Below, piece after piece: positions 46,115 to 57,415 of a DNA stretch of 64,000 nucleotides. This stretch comes from Cyprinodon diabolis (taxonomy: Eukaryota > Chordata > Actinopteri > Cyprinodontiformes > Cyprinodontidae), in the NCBI GenBank assembly GCA_030533445.1, contig CM060076.1, positions 25,530,603 through 25,594,602 on the forward strand, read 5' to 3'. Each line of letters starts with the position of its first letter. Position 1 is the first letter of the stretch. The notes beneath the pieces are model-generated. The model was given only the letters and a program-made list of their open reading frames with translations, did not search any database and was not told the DNA's origin. Position numbers and translations under genes: made by a program.

Positions 46115-46750
46115 CAGTGATGGGACTAACGGCGTTGAAAGTAACGGCGTTACTAATGCCGTTACCTTGTTTTAGTAACGAGTAATCTAACTAATTACTT
46201 TGACAGTAACTATAAAGCAGTTACCATTGCAGACATCCCGTTACTGCGCGTTACTCAGGTCGCACAATGAACCTTTTTTCATGATAGGACTCGTGCGCAG
46301 CTGCGTGAAGCTGACACCCCACCCACATCAAAAAACTCTGCAAATAGACTGAATGGTTAGTGCAACGTTAGTGCAGATTTGTGCAGAAAAAAATATTGTT
46401 TGTGCTACTTTTGTTTAAGAGATATTAAAGATTATTTTTTAGGTCATCCAGAGGTGCGCGCCTTGTCATGAGAGAGGGGAGGATGAGAATGGCTGATGTA
46501 TAGTGAGATTCCGTCTGTCAGTTGGTAGGTGGGTGTTTCTGCTGGCGGGTGTTAACGTACAGCACACACAGAGAGATGGAGAGTGAGGATGACTCCAGCA
46601 GCAAAACAGCGTTTTAACGAAATAGTTACTTTTACTAGTAACTAGTTACTTTTATTGTGGAGTCACTCAGTTAGTAACTCAGTTACTTTTTGGGAGAAGT
46701 AACTAGTAACTATAACTAATTACTTTTTCAAAGTAACGTGCCCAACACTG
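46115..46750. mobile_element. Non-autonomous hAT element (636 bp)
   Basis: Exact 8-bp target duplication TTGCCTCG (46107-46114 and 46751-46758). Ends are CAGTGATGGG and CCCAACACTG. Subterminal regions are packed with GTTAC/GTAAC motifs (TAACGGCGTT, ACTAGTAACTAGTTAC). It is colinear with the longer element at 61606-62921 but lacks that element's bases 62104-62786. No coding sequence. Confidence 0.93.
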
Positions 46751-47294
46751 TTGCCTCGTCTATTCCCTTTTTGGCTGTGACGTCATCCTGGAAAGAAACA
46801 TCAGCTGTGCTGCTTCCATCAACACCCTTGTTTATAGATGTTGGAGATCGGCCTGTTTTCCAGAGTAGTCCTGTTTCTCTGACTGTGACTGGTTGGATGT
46901 GCCCTCTTCATCCTCTGGCATGGGAGCTGGCTCAGAGCTCGTCTGCCTGGCTGTGTGTTTCCTGGACGGGGCCGCCTTTTACAGCTGCTTTTTGTGTCTC
47001 TGCTTCTGTCTCCTTGAACCTCAGTCGGCCTCGGCAGATGGCCGCTCACACTGAGCCTGGTTCTGCTGGAGGTTTCTTCCTGTTAAAAGGGAGTTTTTCC
47101 TCTCCACTCTCGCTACAAGCATGCTTAGTGTGAGGGATTGTATTTGAGTCAATGAGTCAATGCAATCAACTGGTTTTCCTTAGATAGAAAACTTTGTATC
47201 AATTTGACTGTATGATCTGGTTGAACTTTAAAGTGCCTTGAGATGACTTGTGTTGTGAATTTGGTGCTATATAAATAAACCGAATTGAATTGAA

Positions 47295-48308
47295 TATAAG
47301 CAAAAGCACTTGAACAAAGTGCACTGGTAATTTCCACTTTACATGTTGAAGGGATCATCTTTACCATACTGTATGAAGGCAGCATTAAGTGAAAGGTGGC
47401 CTTTTGGAGAGATTTTGTAAATGAGGAAACAGGCAAGAGATCATCAGCATGGAAGTGAAAGAGTAGGGTTAACTCATGGAGAGAGAACATAAACTGATTA
47501 ACATAAACCAGAGTTTGCTATCCAGGAAGGCTGACAATCCGGTGAAGAGTAGATTTTGCCCCAATCCTTAAATCTCCAGCAGGGAATGAGCAGATTACCT
47601 ATGGGACAGCAAACTACTGGCAGCAAGCCAATCACACCACCTAGTAAAAGTTATCATGTAGTCAGCATTCTCGCACTGAAAACTGACTCAAAACACCAGG
47701 ATTATAACATGTTCATGCTGAACAGCAATGGTCTTGTCCTTGGGGATTCTCACTTGGATCCATTTTTTACCCAGTTTTATTCTTACTGTTGATAAAAACA
47801 TAAAATTCTGTAGAAAATATTAAAAAGAAACAATTAAATATTCTGGGCCCAGACTGGAAATTAATAGGTATTTATTTAGTTTAACAAACTATGTGCATGC
47901 TTTTTCTTTGAGAGAAAATATTGAAGAGAAAAATGTGACTAAAGCATAATCCATTGCATTCTCACTTAAAAGCAATAAATGGATTAGAAGCTCAAAAGCT
48001 TCAAAATTAAAACATGCTAAAACTGAAATAAAGATTCAAGTTTAAAAGCTGAATTAAGTTTTAAGGTATTTCAAATGCCTAACTATCCAAGTCATTCTTC
48101 GCTCACTGATTGCACTTTTAAGAGGAATTTGTATCTTTATTAATTTACCATTTCTTTTCAATTGTTTAACTCTGAAAAAAAAAATATTGACCTGAACAAA
48201 TGATCTGAGTTTGTTTAATGCTATTAGGCCACATGTTTATCAGTCTTGCTACGTTACCTCAATTCCATGAATTTTCTTAAAAAAAATTTCTCTTTGTTCC
48301 ATCATAGT
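47295..48308. other. Unassigned sequence
   Basis: AT-rich, no gene or repeat recognised. Confidence 0.5.
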
Positions 48309-48530
48309 GTTTAAGGCAGAGGTCTTCAACAGAGGGTTCATGATCCCTAAGGGGCCGACGGAGGTACTGTATGGGGGTCGCAAAAGTTTTGGTTGACTTT
48401 TTTTTTATATTCTCCCTTGCCATGTTTTACACTAATTGAAATGTCTTTAAAATTAACATGAATTCAACCGACTGTAGTAAACAGATAAATGGAGGCAGAA
48501 GATGTCTTTCAGTCTTCAATGCACACATTC

Positions 48531-49252
48531 TGTTGGGATCTGGAGATCTGCCACCTGTCTCCAGCAGAGAGCGCTGTGGGCTTCCTGAGCTGGAGTCCTC
48601 ACCACACCTGAGGATCATCAGCTCATCAGAAGACCACCCTTCATAAGCAGCAGTCAGACCTTCTTTCGACGCCGCAGTGTTGACCAAGTTTGGTTAGCGA
48701 ACCTGAGCCTCTAAGAATTTAGGAAATCTTGTAGACTCTAGAGAGAAACAAGCTTTTCTAATCTGCCTTTGTCTTCTCTGATCACAGGAAATCCCACCGA
48801 CGTCTGAAGCTCTGGATGAGCTTAATCCGAGAACCTGCCTGCCTGCCAAGTAAGCGAAACCTGAAGATCTCAATCTGGATTCCTTCATCAGCTCTCAGAG
48901 GAAGAGCTTGGAAACATACTCAAGTCTGAAAACTCTCCAGCTCGAATCTAGACGCTGCTGCTTAACTCTCTGCCTCTTCAACTGTCTCTGGACCCAACCG
49001 GTTCCCCCTCTCATAGGATCTGTCAGAACCTCTTCAGGTACATTAAAATATTCAACTCTCTCATCATACCATTAAACTGCAAGGCTAATCAAACTCTCAT
49101 CTCTTCAGAAAGGAGTTGAAACCAGTCCCGGACCAGCACCTGAACCAGTCATTACATTCTCTGTGTGTGTTTCTCAATAGACTTTGTTCAAACTTTTACT
49201 CAGTCTCCAGTAGTGTTCTGCGAATGGGTCAAGTCCTTAGCCCATCATGACA
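48531..49252 (+). repeat. 5' LTR of gypsy element 2 (722 bp)
   Basis: TGTTGGGATCTGG to CATGACA. CATAAG at 48642-48647 stands where element 1 has TATAAG. GCCGCAGTGTT is at 48671-48681. The poly(A) position reads AATAGA here but AATAAA in the 3' LTR (about 53626). The gag ATG is at 49247-49249. Confidence 0.93.
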
Positions 49253-50323
49253 GAACACTGCGGCCAAACACAAGACCCAGCAGAGCACCTCCGAAGGCGA
49301 CTTGAGGAACAGGATGCCCAAATCCAAGGAGAAGCTCAAACCCTTCGTGAGTTGAATGCTTATGTTGAACATCAGAATCAGACTTTACAAAGATACGCTA
49401 GCTATGTGAGAACCGCTAACACCGCACCAGCAGTGCTTCCTGTTTCCGAACAACGTCCATCTCAAAGGTCAGAGAAGATGACGTCATTTCCTGAACTCCG
49501 TCCGAGTCTACCTGAAAGATTTTCTGGTATACAGTCTAAATGTAAGGGATTCTTGTTCCAGTGTCGTTTACTGTTTGAGAATTCACCTGCTAGTTTTCCT
49601 AATGACATAAAGAAGATTTCTTTTATTCTCTCTAAACTCTCTGGCCGAGCTCTTGAATGGGCGGAGGCCAGGTTTTCATTTGAAAACAGTTTTTCATGGA
49701 CCTTTTCTGAATTTTTGACTGAATTTTCTCAAGTTTTTAACCAGGATTCAGATCAAACCGTTGATTCTCGAGCTTTGCTTAGTCTTAAGCAAGGTAATCT
49801 GACAGTGGCAGAGTTCTCCATCGACTTCCGGGTTAAAGCCGCCGCTTCCGGTTGGAACGAATGCGCACTTAAAAGTGCTTTTTTCCAGGCTCTAAACGAT
49901 AACATCAAGGATGAACTAGCCACAATTGACGAGCCAACTAGTCTGGAAGATCTTATTCGGTTAACCATAAGATTGGACAACAGACTCCGAATTAGAAACA
50001 ATTCTAGGCTAAGGAACCTGGGAATGTCTGCTTCCGCTCCTACAACTAATCACACTCATGTTTCTGTTAGATCCCCAGAGTCCAGTTCCAGACCAAGGAT
50101 TAAGAATCAATCACCCCCAGCTTCTGCTCAGATCACTCAATTTTCCTCCTCAGCTGCAGAAGGAGCGGAATTTGAACCCATGCAGATTGGGCATACAATA
50201 CTGTCACCTGAAGAGAGACAACGGAGATTCAAGGGCAATCTTTGTCTGTACTGTGGCGAGCCTGGACACTTTATTGCTTCCTGCTCGGCTAAATCAAAAG
50301 CCAGGGTCCGTCAGAGGATGTGA
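49247..50323 (+). CDS. Gypsy element 2 gag (358 aa, open)
   Basis: Structural protein of the particle. The ATG is chosen because it is the only one near the start and lies in the last six bases of the LTR (ATGACA), followed directly by the primer-binding site read as E-H-C-G. A coiled-coil-like segment ([14 protein letters not shown], residues 15-30) and capsid-like domain ([43 protein letters not shown]) precede the CCHC zinc knuckle [14 protein letters not shown] near residue 337. It ends RQRM-stop with no internal stop. pol lies in the -1 frame, open from 50293, so the overlap is about 31 nt. This is the best preserved gene of the family in the window. Confidence 0.88.
   Translation: MTEHCGQTQDPAEHLRRRLEEQDAQIQGEAQTLRELNAYVEHQNQTLQRYASYVRTANTAPAVLPVSEQRPSQRSEKMTSFPELRPSLPERFSGIQSKCKGFLFQCRLLFENSPASFPNDIKKISFILSKLSGRALEWAEARFSFENSFSWTFSEFLTEFSQVFNQDSDQTVDSRALLSLKQGNLTVAEFSIDFRVKAAASGWNECALKSAFFQALNDNIKDELATIDEPTSLEDLIRLTIRLDNRLRIRNNSRLRNLGMSASAPTTNHTHVSVRSPESSSRPRIKNQSPPASAQITQFSSSAAEGAEFEPMQIGHTILSPEERQRRFKGNLCLYCGEPGHFIASCSAKSKARVRQRM
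49253..49264 (+). promoter_or_regulatory. Putative self-priming primer-binding site, element 2
   Basis: GAACACTGCGGC directly after the LTR. AACACTGCGGC at 49254-49264 is the exact complement of GCCGCAGTGTT at 48671-48681. It is identical to element 1 although the next bases differ (CAAAC against AAAAC), and it encodes gag residues 3-6. Confidence 0.6.
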
Positions 50324-53300
50324 GGAGTCTGACGGACCATCTTAAGACTGATAAATCTCCTCATTTACTGTTACCTGCAACCCTGTTTGTTTCCAACCAG
50401 ACTCTAACATTATCAGCCTTCATTGATTCTGGGTGCGAGAAGAATCTCATAGATTCGAGTCTGGTCCAGCAACTGAGGATTGAAACTGTTCCTTTGGAAA
50501 GACCCCTCAGAGTTGCTGCTATTGATGGAAAAAGATTACACCAAGTCACTCATCAGACCCAGCCATTAGAACTTCTCATCTCTGGAAACCATCGTGAGAC
50601 TCTAACTTTTTTTGTTTTCCCCTCAGCGTGTTCCTCCCTGGTGCTCGGATTTGAGTGGTTGGAACATCACAATCCCCACATCAACTGGGTTGAAAGCCAT
50701 ATTGAGTCATGGTCCACTTCCTGTCACAAGTCATGTCTTCGTTCTGCAGCTCCTGCTATTCAGTCCCCTAGAGGTAGGGGGGAGATGGACTCTCCCGACC
50801 TTTCTTCTGTTCCTTCCGAGTATCATGATCTGGCACCAGTCTTCAGTAAGGTCAGTGCGACGTCTCTTCCACCCCACAGACCATATGACTGTGCCATAGA
50901 TTTATTACCAGGAGCTCCTCTTCCCAGCAGTAGATTATTTAACATCTCCAAGCCTGAACATGAAACGATGGAGAAATACATAAATGAGTCTCTAGCTGCT
51001 GGTATTATCAGACCATCTTCATCTGCTCTCGGTGCTGGTTTCTTTTACGTGGGAAAGAAAGACGGTTCCCTTCGACCCTGTATTGACTACAGGGGACGGA
51101 ATCAGATAACCGTCAAAAATAAATACCCACTTCCACTACTGGCATCAGCCTTAGAACCAGTTCAAGGAGCTACGGTCTTCACCAAGCTTGATTTAAGAAA
51201 CGCCTATCATCTCCTTAGGATAAGAGAAAGAGATGAATGGAAGATAGCCTTTAAGACCCCCATTGGCCAGTTTGAGTATTTGGTCATGCCTTTTGGTCTT
51301 ACAAACGCTCCTGCCTTTTTCCAAGCCCTAGTCAACGACATCCTCAGAGATTTTCTAAATGTTTTTGTTTTCGTTTAAATCAATGACATTCTGATCTATT
51401 CCAGGAACCTCTCAGATCACAAGAAACACGTCCGCCTGGTTCTTCAGAGGCTGCTCAAAAACAAGCTCTTCGTTAAGGCCAAGAAATGTGAATTTCACCA
51501 ACCATCTGTTACATTTCTTGGGTTTGTGCTTGAAGGCGGGCAGGTGAAGCCATCTGAAGAAAAAATAAAAGCTGTTCTGGATTGGCCTACTCCAGAGAAC
51601 CGTAAGCAACTTCAAAGGTTCCTGGGGTTTGCTAATTTCTATAGACGATTCATTAGAAATTATAGCCAAACTGCTCTACCTCTCACGGCCCTGACTTCGG
51701 TAAAGAAGACTTTCCAATGGACACCTGAGGCGGACACAGCTTTTAAGAAACTTAAGACTCTTTTTTCCAGTGCACCCATCCTGGTCCAGCCTGATCCTTC
51801 TAAGCAGTTCATTCTAGAGGTGGATGCATCTGACTCCGGTGTTGGAACAGTTCTTTCTCAACAATCTGATTCTGATCAAAAGACTCACCCATGTGCCTTT
51901 TTTTCACGTAGGCTCTCCCCGGCTGAGCTAAATTATGATGTCGGAGACAGAGAACTCCACGCCATTAAACTCGCTTTGGAGGAATGGAGACACTGGCTCG
52001 AAGGTGCCGAGCATCCAGTATTAGTTTGGACTGATCACAAGAACCTGGCATATCTCCAATCAGCCAAAAGATCCAATCCTCGTCACTCCAGATGGTCTCT
52101 GTTTTTCTCCCGTTTCAACCTAATCATCTCTTACAGACCCGGTTCCAAGAACGTGAAACCTGATTCTCTCTCTCGTCTGTACTCCTCTGATCGACCTGAA
52201 ACACCTGAGCCTGTTCTTCCCTCTTCGTGTACTGTTGGAGCCGTCTCCTGGGAAATCACTGATCTCATCAACTTAGCACTGGCCTCTGAACCTGACCCAG
52301 GTAACGGTCCTCCAAATAAAACATATGTTCCTTCCTCAGTGAGATCCCGCCTCATCCAGTGGATAAACACATCCAAATTCTCAGCTCATCCTGGTGTAAG
52401 CAGAACTATTGCTCTGATCACACGGGTGAAGGGTGGCCGTCCCTTCATATGGACGTGAAGGAGTACGTACTGGCCTGTCCCATCTGCGCCAGGAACAAAC
52501 CTACCCATCAACCGCCCTCTGGATTGCTACGTCCTCTACCTGTTCCAACCCGCCCATGGTCCCACATAGCTGTGGATTTTGTTACCGGTCTTCCCATATC
52601 CCGAGGTATGTCCACTATTCTCACCATTGTTGACCGTTTTTCCAAAGCCTGCCATCTGATTCCCCTCAGGAAGCTACCTACAGCATTCCAGACCACCCAG
52701 CTACTAATTAAACATGTCTTCCGGCTCCATGGCATACCCCAGGAAATTTTCTCTGATCGTGGTCCCCAGTTCATCTCTCAGGTCTGGAAATCTTTCTGTA
52801 CAGCTCTTAATTGCAAGGTCTTCCTCACTTCAGGTTATCATCCTCAAACCGATGGGCAGACGGAGAGGATGAACCAGCAACTCGAGTCCACTCTCTGCTG
52901 TTTAACCTCAAATAATCCTACTGACTGGAGTCAGTTTCTGACTTGGATCGAATATGCTCATAATACTCAAAAATCTGCTGCAACCAGTCTGTCCCCTTTC
53001 CAGGTGTCTCTGGGTTACCAACCCCTACTCTTTCCTGCAGACGAGAGGGAGATATCAGTCAGGTCCATTCACCACCACATCCGCCGCTGTCACCGAACCT
53101 GGAACGAAACCATCTCAACCGTTCTTCTGCCAATAACAAGAGGTTTGCTGACTCTAGGCGTCGCTCTGCTCCTGACTATACCCTCGGGCAAGGTATGGTT
53201 ATCCACCAGAGATATTCCACTAAAGTCTATGTCCAGAAAACTCTCTCCAAGGTTCATCGGCCCATTCAAGATTGCTCAAATAATCAATCCATCAGCTGTC

Positions 53301-53373
53301 CGCCTACACTTGCCATCATCCCTGCGTATCCACCCCACCTTCCACGTCTCTCAGATTAAACCTGTCATCACCA
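50293..53373 (+). pseudogene. Gypsy element 2 pol (protease, RT, RNase H, integrase), broken
   Basis: Frame -1 relative to gag. Protease [12 protein letters not shown] (about 50420). RT with [22 protein letters not shown], and the active-site region where YIDD has become stop-IND (TAA at 51376-51378, then ATCAATGAC). RNase H with [11 protein letters not shown] and [10 protein letters not shown]. Integrase zinc finger with HPGVSRTI, then a frameshift at about 52425-52440 before CPICARN. The core includes [21 protein letters not shown] and [13 protein letters not shown]. Two further compensating shifts lie at about 53120-53180, then [13 protein letters not shown]. It ends after KPVIT at the junction with the truncated LTR. 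No chromodomain or polypurine tract is left. Confidence 0.9.
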
Positions 53374-53703
53374 GGATTCCTTCATCAGCTCTCAGAGGAA
53401 GAACTTGGAAACATACTCAAGTCTGAAAACTGTCCAGCTCGAAGCTAGACGCTGCTGCTGCTTAACTCTCTGCCTCTTCAACTGTCTCTGGACCCAACCG
53501 GTTCCCCCTCTCATAGGATCTGTCAGAACCTCTTCAGGTACATTAAAAGATTCAACTCTCTCTCTCTTGAAACCAGTCCCGGACCAGCACCTGAACCAGT
53601 CATTACATTCTCTGTGTGTGTTTCTCAATAAAATTTGTTCAAACTTTTACTCAGTCTCCAGTAGTGTTCTGCGTATGGGTCAAGTCCTTAGCCCATCATG
53701 ACA
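53374..53703 (+). repeat. Truncated 3' LTR of gypsy element 2
   Basis: Aligns with 48877-49252 of the 5' LTR from GGATTCCTTCATCAGC to CATGACA. It lacks the whole U3/R start and about 50 bp after CAACTCTCTC. Several substitutions relative to the 5' LTR suggest a greater age than element 1. Confidence 0.92.
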
Positions 53704-53774
53704 CATTCAGCGATACACAGGAGTTTTTTAAAGCTGGGCACCGTTTCATTCACAACACCTGTCCCATCAACGAG

Positions 53775-53835
53775 GAATCAGAATCAGAAATACTTTAATA
53801 ATCCCAGGGTGAAATTACTTTCGTTACATTACCCC
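53775..53835. repeat. LINE 3'-tail-like fragment
   Basis: GAATCAGAATCAGAAATACTTTAATAATCCC...GAAATTACTTTCGTTAC is a text seen at the 3' ends of several teleost non-LTR elements. Here it is only about 60 bp, inside the right half of the interrupted MITE. Confidence 0.45.
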
Positions 53836-53975
53836 ATCTGTAATAGAATGACTATAGGACCAGGTTGATATAACACAATTTCACACAATATATATAATTA
53901 GGGGGTCCCCGCTCCATCTGGCCATCAGTTCGGGGGTCCTTGGCCTGGAAAACATTGAAGTTCCCTGGTTTAAGG

Positions 53976-54989
53976 CACACCATAAAAAGTTGATAGAATG
54001 TTAAAGGGAGCTTTGATTAGAGAGGCTAAAAATAGGGTGTGTTCTCAGATTACATGGAAGACAGGCATTCACAGAGAACATCCCTCTAAAGCAGGAAGCT
54101 CCCTGCTCACCACCCAATACCCTGGTACCTATCCATCCAGCACAGGGGTCACGGCAAATGCAGCCACTTCCAATAAGTAACAAAGTAAGAGTTTTCAGAT
54201 GTGCAATTCTACTCATTTAAGTAAAGTGGGATACTTTTATTTGGCCAGCTCGTTTAGCATGTCAAAAATATTGACGCTCAGTTACCTAAAGATATATACA
54301 TAAGGTAATGGTTAGAGGGAGATAAGCTTAAAGATTTTAGATAAAATTAAATGAAGAACAAAGTTTTTACAGAAGGATATCTTAAAAATAGCCCTATTAT
54401 TTGACCATACATTATAAGACTATTAACACCAATATTTTAGTTGTTTAGGAAGAGACTGAAACCTCAGTAGTTCACCACCGATCCATCTATAAGTCTGTAG
54501 CCCATGTTCCAGAATGTACTTTGGGTCAGAAATTCCCATACTGTTCAGCAGATGTGACATCAAGTGCGTCCATGCTAAATTGGTCTAACCTAGCAAACAA
54601 TCAAAGTGATACATTCAAGATGCATTTTGTGGATACTCAGAAGCAATTGGCATCCAGCTCAACTCATACACTAATGGCAACCCCATATAAGGTGAAAAAA
54701 GTAAGAAAATAACCTTCAGTAAATAACCTTTTTTAGGAAACAGCATCACATTTTCATTAGCATATATTTCGATTCAATAAATAGAATTTTGCAGTGTTGC
54801 CATGAGGTACTGTACCTTACCGTACCTTTGCCATTACTATTACTTTTAAATCCTTTACCTGCTGTAAAGACATGTCCAGTATCTGCGTATTCGTTAATTT
54901 AGGAAGAATGACCTCAACAGCATACAGAATGAAACTGAGGTACAATCCAAAAATACAAAATACAAAGGAACAAAAACTTAAGGGAAAAC
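53976..54989. other. Unassigned sequence
   Basis: No gene, RNA or repeat recognised. Confidence 0.45.
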
Positions 54990-55262
54990 TCACATGGGGA
55001 AACAGAGATGAGGAAGAAACAAAACAACAAACCAACACTGAATGACTGCAGATGTTGTGTATTTAATAGGAGACTAAACCAAGACAGGCTAATCAGCAGA
55101 TTGGGAGCAGGTGTGGGCAAGACCAACTATAAAGAAGCCAAGGGGAAAGGAAACAAGCACAAGGCGGCACCAGAGGCTAATTAAAGAACTGAGCACTGGT
55201 AGAAATCAACTACACACAAAGAAACTAAAAATAAACCTAAGCAGCGGGCAGAACCATGACAA
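54990..55262 (-). repeat. Possible LTR-like fragment
   Basis: The minus strand begins TGTCATGGTTCTGCCCGCTGC and is T-rich with TTTAGTCTCC and TATTAAATACAC blocks, in the style of teleost LTRs that start TGTCATG. The other end and target duplication were not found, so this is a weak call. Confidence 0.25.
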
Positions 55263-55363
55263 AGAATACATAAACAACACAATGTAATTTCAATCAAACT
55301 TCTGGAAAATCAAACTGTCCACTTAGGAATCAACACCAATTGCCATTAAACATCACATGCTGT

Positions 55364-55465
55364 TCAATTCAATTCAGTCTATTTATATAGCGCCAATTCA
55401 CAACACATGTCATCTCAAGGCACTTTACAGTTCACCAGATCATACAGTCAAATTAATTCAAAGTT
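55364..55465 (-). mobile_element. L2-type LINE 3'-end fragment
   Basis: The complement of 47185-47292 is followed closely: TTCAATTCAATTCAGT, TATTTATATAGCGCCAATTC, CATCTCAAGGCACTTTA and CCAGATCATACAGTCAAATT. Only the last 100 bp or so of the LINE is present. Confidence 0.85.
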
Positions 55466-55469
55466 TTCT

Positions 55470-56135
55470 TTGCACTGTTGTGCAAATGGTATAGACACTC
55501 AGATAGTGCAGCTCATCCAGGATGGCACATCAATGCGAGCTGTGGTAAGAAGGTTTGCTGTGTCTGTCAGTCTAGTGTCCAGAGACTAAAGGCCAGTACA
55601 ATATGAGACATTGAGAAGGCCATGTGTCTGTAGGAGGGCAACTACCCAGTGTAGCATGCTTGGCCTTTGTGCGAGAACACCAGGATTGTCATATTACACA
55701 CTGATGCCCCGTGCTCTTCACAGGTTCACACTAAGCACATGTGACAGGGTCTGGATATAAAGTGGAGGGTGATCTGCTGCCTGCAACTTTGTAAGACCAT
55801 ATGCTGGTACGGTTGGCCCTGGGTTCCTCATAATGCAGGACTTTTTTAGGACTCATGTGGCTGGAGTGTGTCAACAGTTCCTGCAAGATGAAGGCATTGA
55901 AGCCTGGAATAGGCAATCCGTTCCCCAGAGCTGAATCCGACTTACCACATCTGGGACATCATGTCTTGATCCATTCACCAACATCATGTTGCACTGCAGA
56001 CTGTCCAGGAGTTGGTGGATGCTTTAGTCCAGATTTGCGAGAAGATCCCTCCGGAGACCATCTACCACCTCATCAGGAGAATGCCCAGGCATTGTAGGGA
56101 GATCGTACAGGCATGTGGAGGCCACACAAAATAGT
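55470..56135 (+). pseudogene. Tc1-like transposase pseudogene (third family)
   Basis: Short frame pieces follow a Tc1 transposase in order: [20 protein letters not shown] with a stop after SLVSRD (HTH; 55502-55589), RPVLFTGSH-like text at about 55715, then a C-terminal part in shifted frames, and CREIVQACGGHTK-like text at about 56095-56130. Many stops and deletions; dead. Terminal repeats were not identified, and the left part abuts the LINE 3' end. Confidence 0.7.
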
Positions 56136-57413
56136 CTCATTTGGACCTCCTATTTTGACATTACATCAAAATTGGATCAGACTGAATTGTGTTTTTTCCA
56201 CTTTAATCTAGTGTGTCAACTTTGTACAGAACAAAGTATTCAATGAGAATTTTTCATTCATTCAGATCTAGGATGTGTTTGTGTGTTCCCTTGTATAACA
56301 ATTTCCCAGCTTGACACTTATTTAGGCTTTTGCTTCACTCTTTTTTTATTTCATTAATTGTGAGTATGATGGATTGATGTATAAATGTTTCTTGCCAAAC
56401 TCATCTTGTAAAGCAAGTCATATTTCCATGTATAGTTTAAAAATTAACTTAAAATACACCAGGATAAACTGCAAACTCTATTGGGAAAGGCCCTGGCGTT
56501 GAATTAAACCTTGGAATTGGACTGTAACAAGGTAACTGCAACAACATGCAGAACATAATTTGGTTCTGCCTTCATTCCATCCATTCCCTTTCTTCTTTTA
56601 GTTTTGATTTTACACATGTGTGTTGACATAACAAAGGAAGAAGAGTTCCTCTTTGCATGAAAATGAGAAGTTAGACCAATTAATTATCTCTATTTGTTAT
56701 TGATTTTTTTCCAAAACAGTAAGACAGGGAGATGGATGCAGACGGATGATGAATTCATGTGAAAATCCACCATCTATCACATGAGATAGCTTTTTGCTGT
56801 GCTGATATATTTTCTCCATGTGGCTCAGTCTCCCATCTGGCTGGGAATCAGTTGAAAAATGCACAAGCGCCAAGCCTCTGACAAGCTCTGCAAATTCAAG
56901 TTTCAGCTGTACAAGACCTGCCTCGTTGATGCTTCTACAAAATTCACCTTACATCACAGTAAACCTGTCTTCTACGCTTATGAGGCTGACAACTCTGAAA
57001 CTGACAACCCAAATAAACTGAAAATTCATTTGGGTTTATTCTGTTTGTTTTAGTCATGGACTGGAGCAGAAGCATGCTGGAATGTTATCTCTATTGTGTG
57101 GCGCATGTGAAATGAGATTTATAAGGCTGCTCAAATGAATTTGAAATCCATCCTCAGATCTGGGGATTGTGTCATGTTCTGTGACATAGACCCTCACTTT
57201 CTTTTGTTTTGGTCAGGAAGACAAATTACTGCACTGCAGCTGCAGTGCTATAATTTCGCTATGTTTGTGAAGAACAAAGCAACCATCCAGTGCCAGCTCT
57301 TCTCCCAGAGCACTAACCAATCTGCTGAATGATGAAAAATAACAAGCAAAGAGTTTCCCAGATATCAGGGTGTTGTCATACAGCCTATGACAGCTCCTTG
57401 GTACTGAAGGATA
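56136..57413. other. Unassigned sequence
   Basis: No gene, RNA or repeat recognised. Short frames at 56818-57053 are not convincing. Confidence 0.45.
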
Positions 57414-57415
57414 TA

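Larger units (their letters stand above)
43815..47294 (+). mobile_element. 5'-truncated L2-type LINE carrying a hAT insertion
   Basis: Similarity to the copy at the right edge of the window starts at about 43815, so the 5' UTR, any ORF1 and the endonuclease are missing. It then runs through RT, C-terminal region and a 3' UTR ending in AATAAACCGAATTGAATTGAAT (47272-47294), the short tandem tail typical of L2/CR1 groups. The hAT at 46115-46750 splits the 3' UTR. Excluding it, about 2.85 kb of LINE remains. Confidence 0.9.
48531..53703 (+). mobile_element. Ty3/gypsy retrotransposon, element 2
   Basis: Target duplication CATTC at 48526-48530 and 53704-53708. The complete 5' LTR is 48531-49252, internal region 49253-53373, and a truncated 3' LTR is 53374-53703. 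Same family as element 1 but a different subfamily, as gag and pol differ at many residues. The 3' LTR lacks its first 346 bp and an inner piece of about 50 bp, and the internal region ends just after the integrase GPY/F module. Since both LTR U3 regions are made from one template, this loss must postdate insertion. Confidence 0.93.
48317..53967. mobile_element. hAT-like MITE interrupted by gypsy element 2
   Basis: The left end CAGAGGTCTTCAAC and right end GAAGTTCCCTG are imperfect inverted repeats flanked by an exact 8-bp duplication GTTTAAGG (48309-48316 and 53968-53975). Removing the 5.18-kb gypsy insertion (48531-53703 plus one CATTC) leaves about 470 bp. GGGGGTC-type text lies near both ends. 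A LINE-tail-like segment (53775-53835) lies inside the right half. The MITE is therefore older than the gypsy insertion. Confidence 0.75.
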
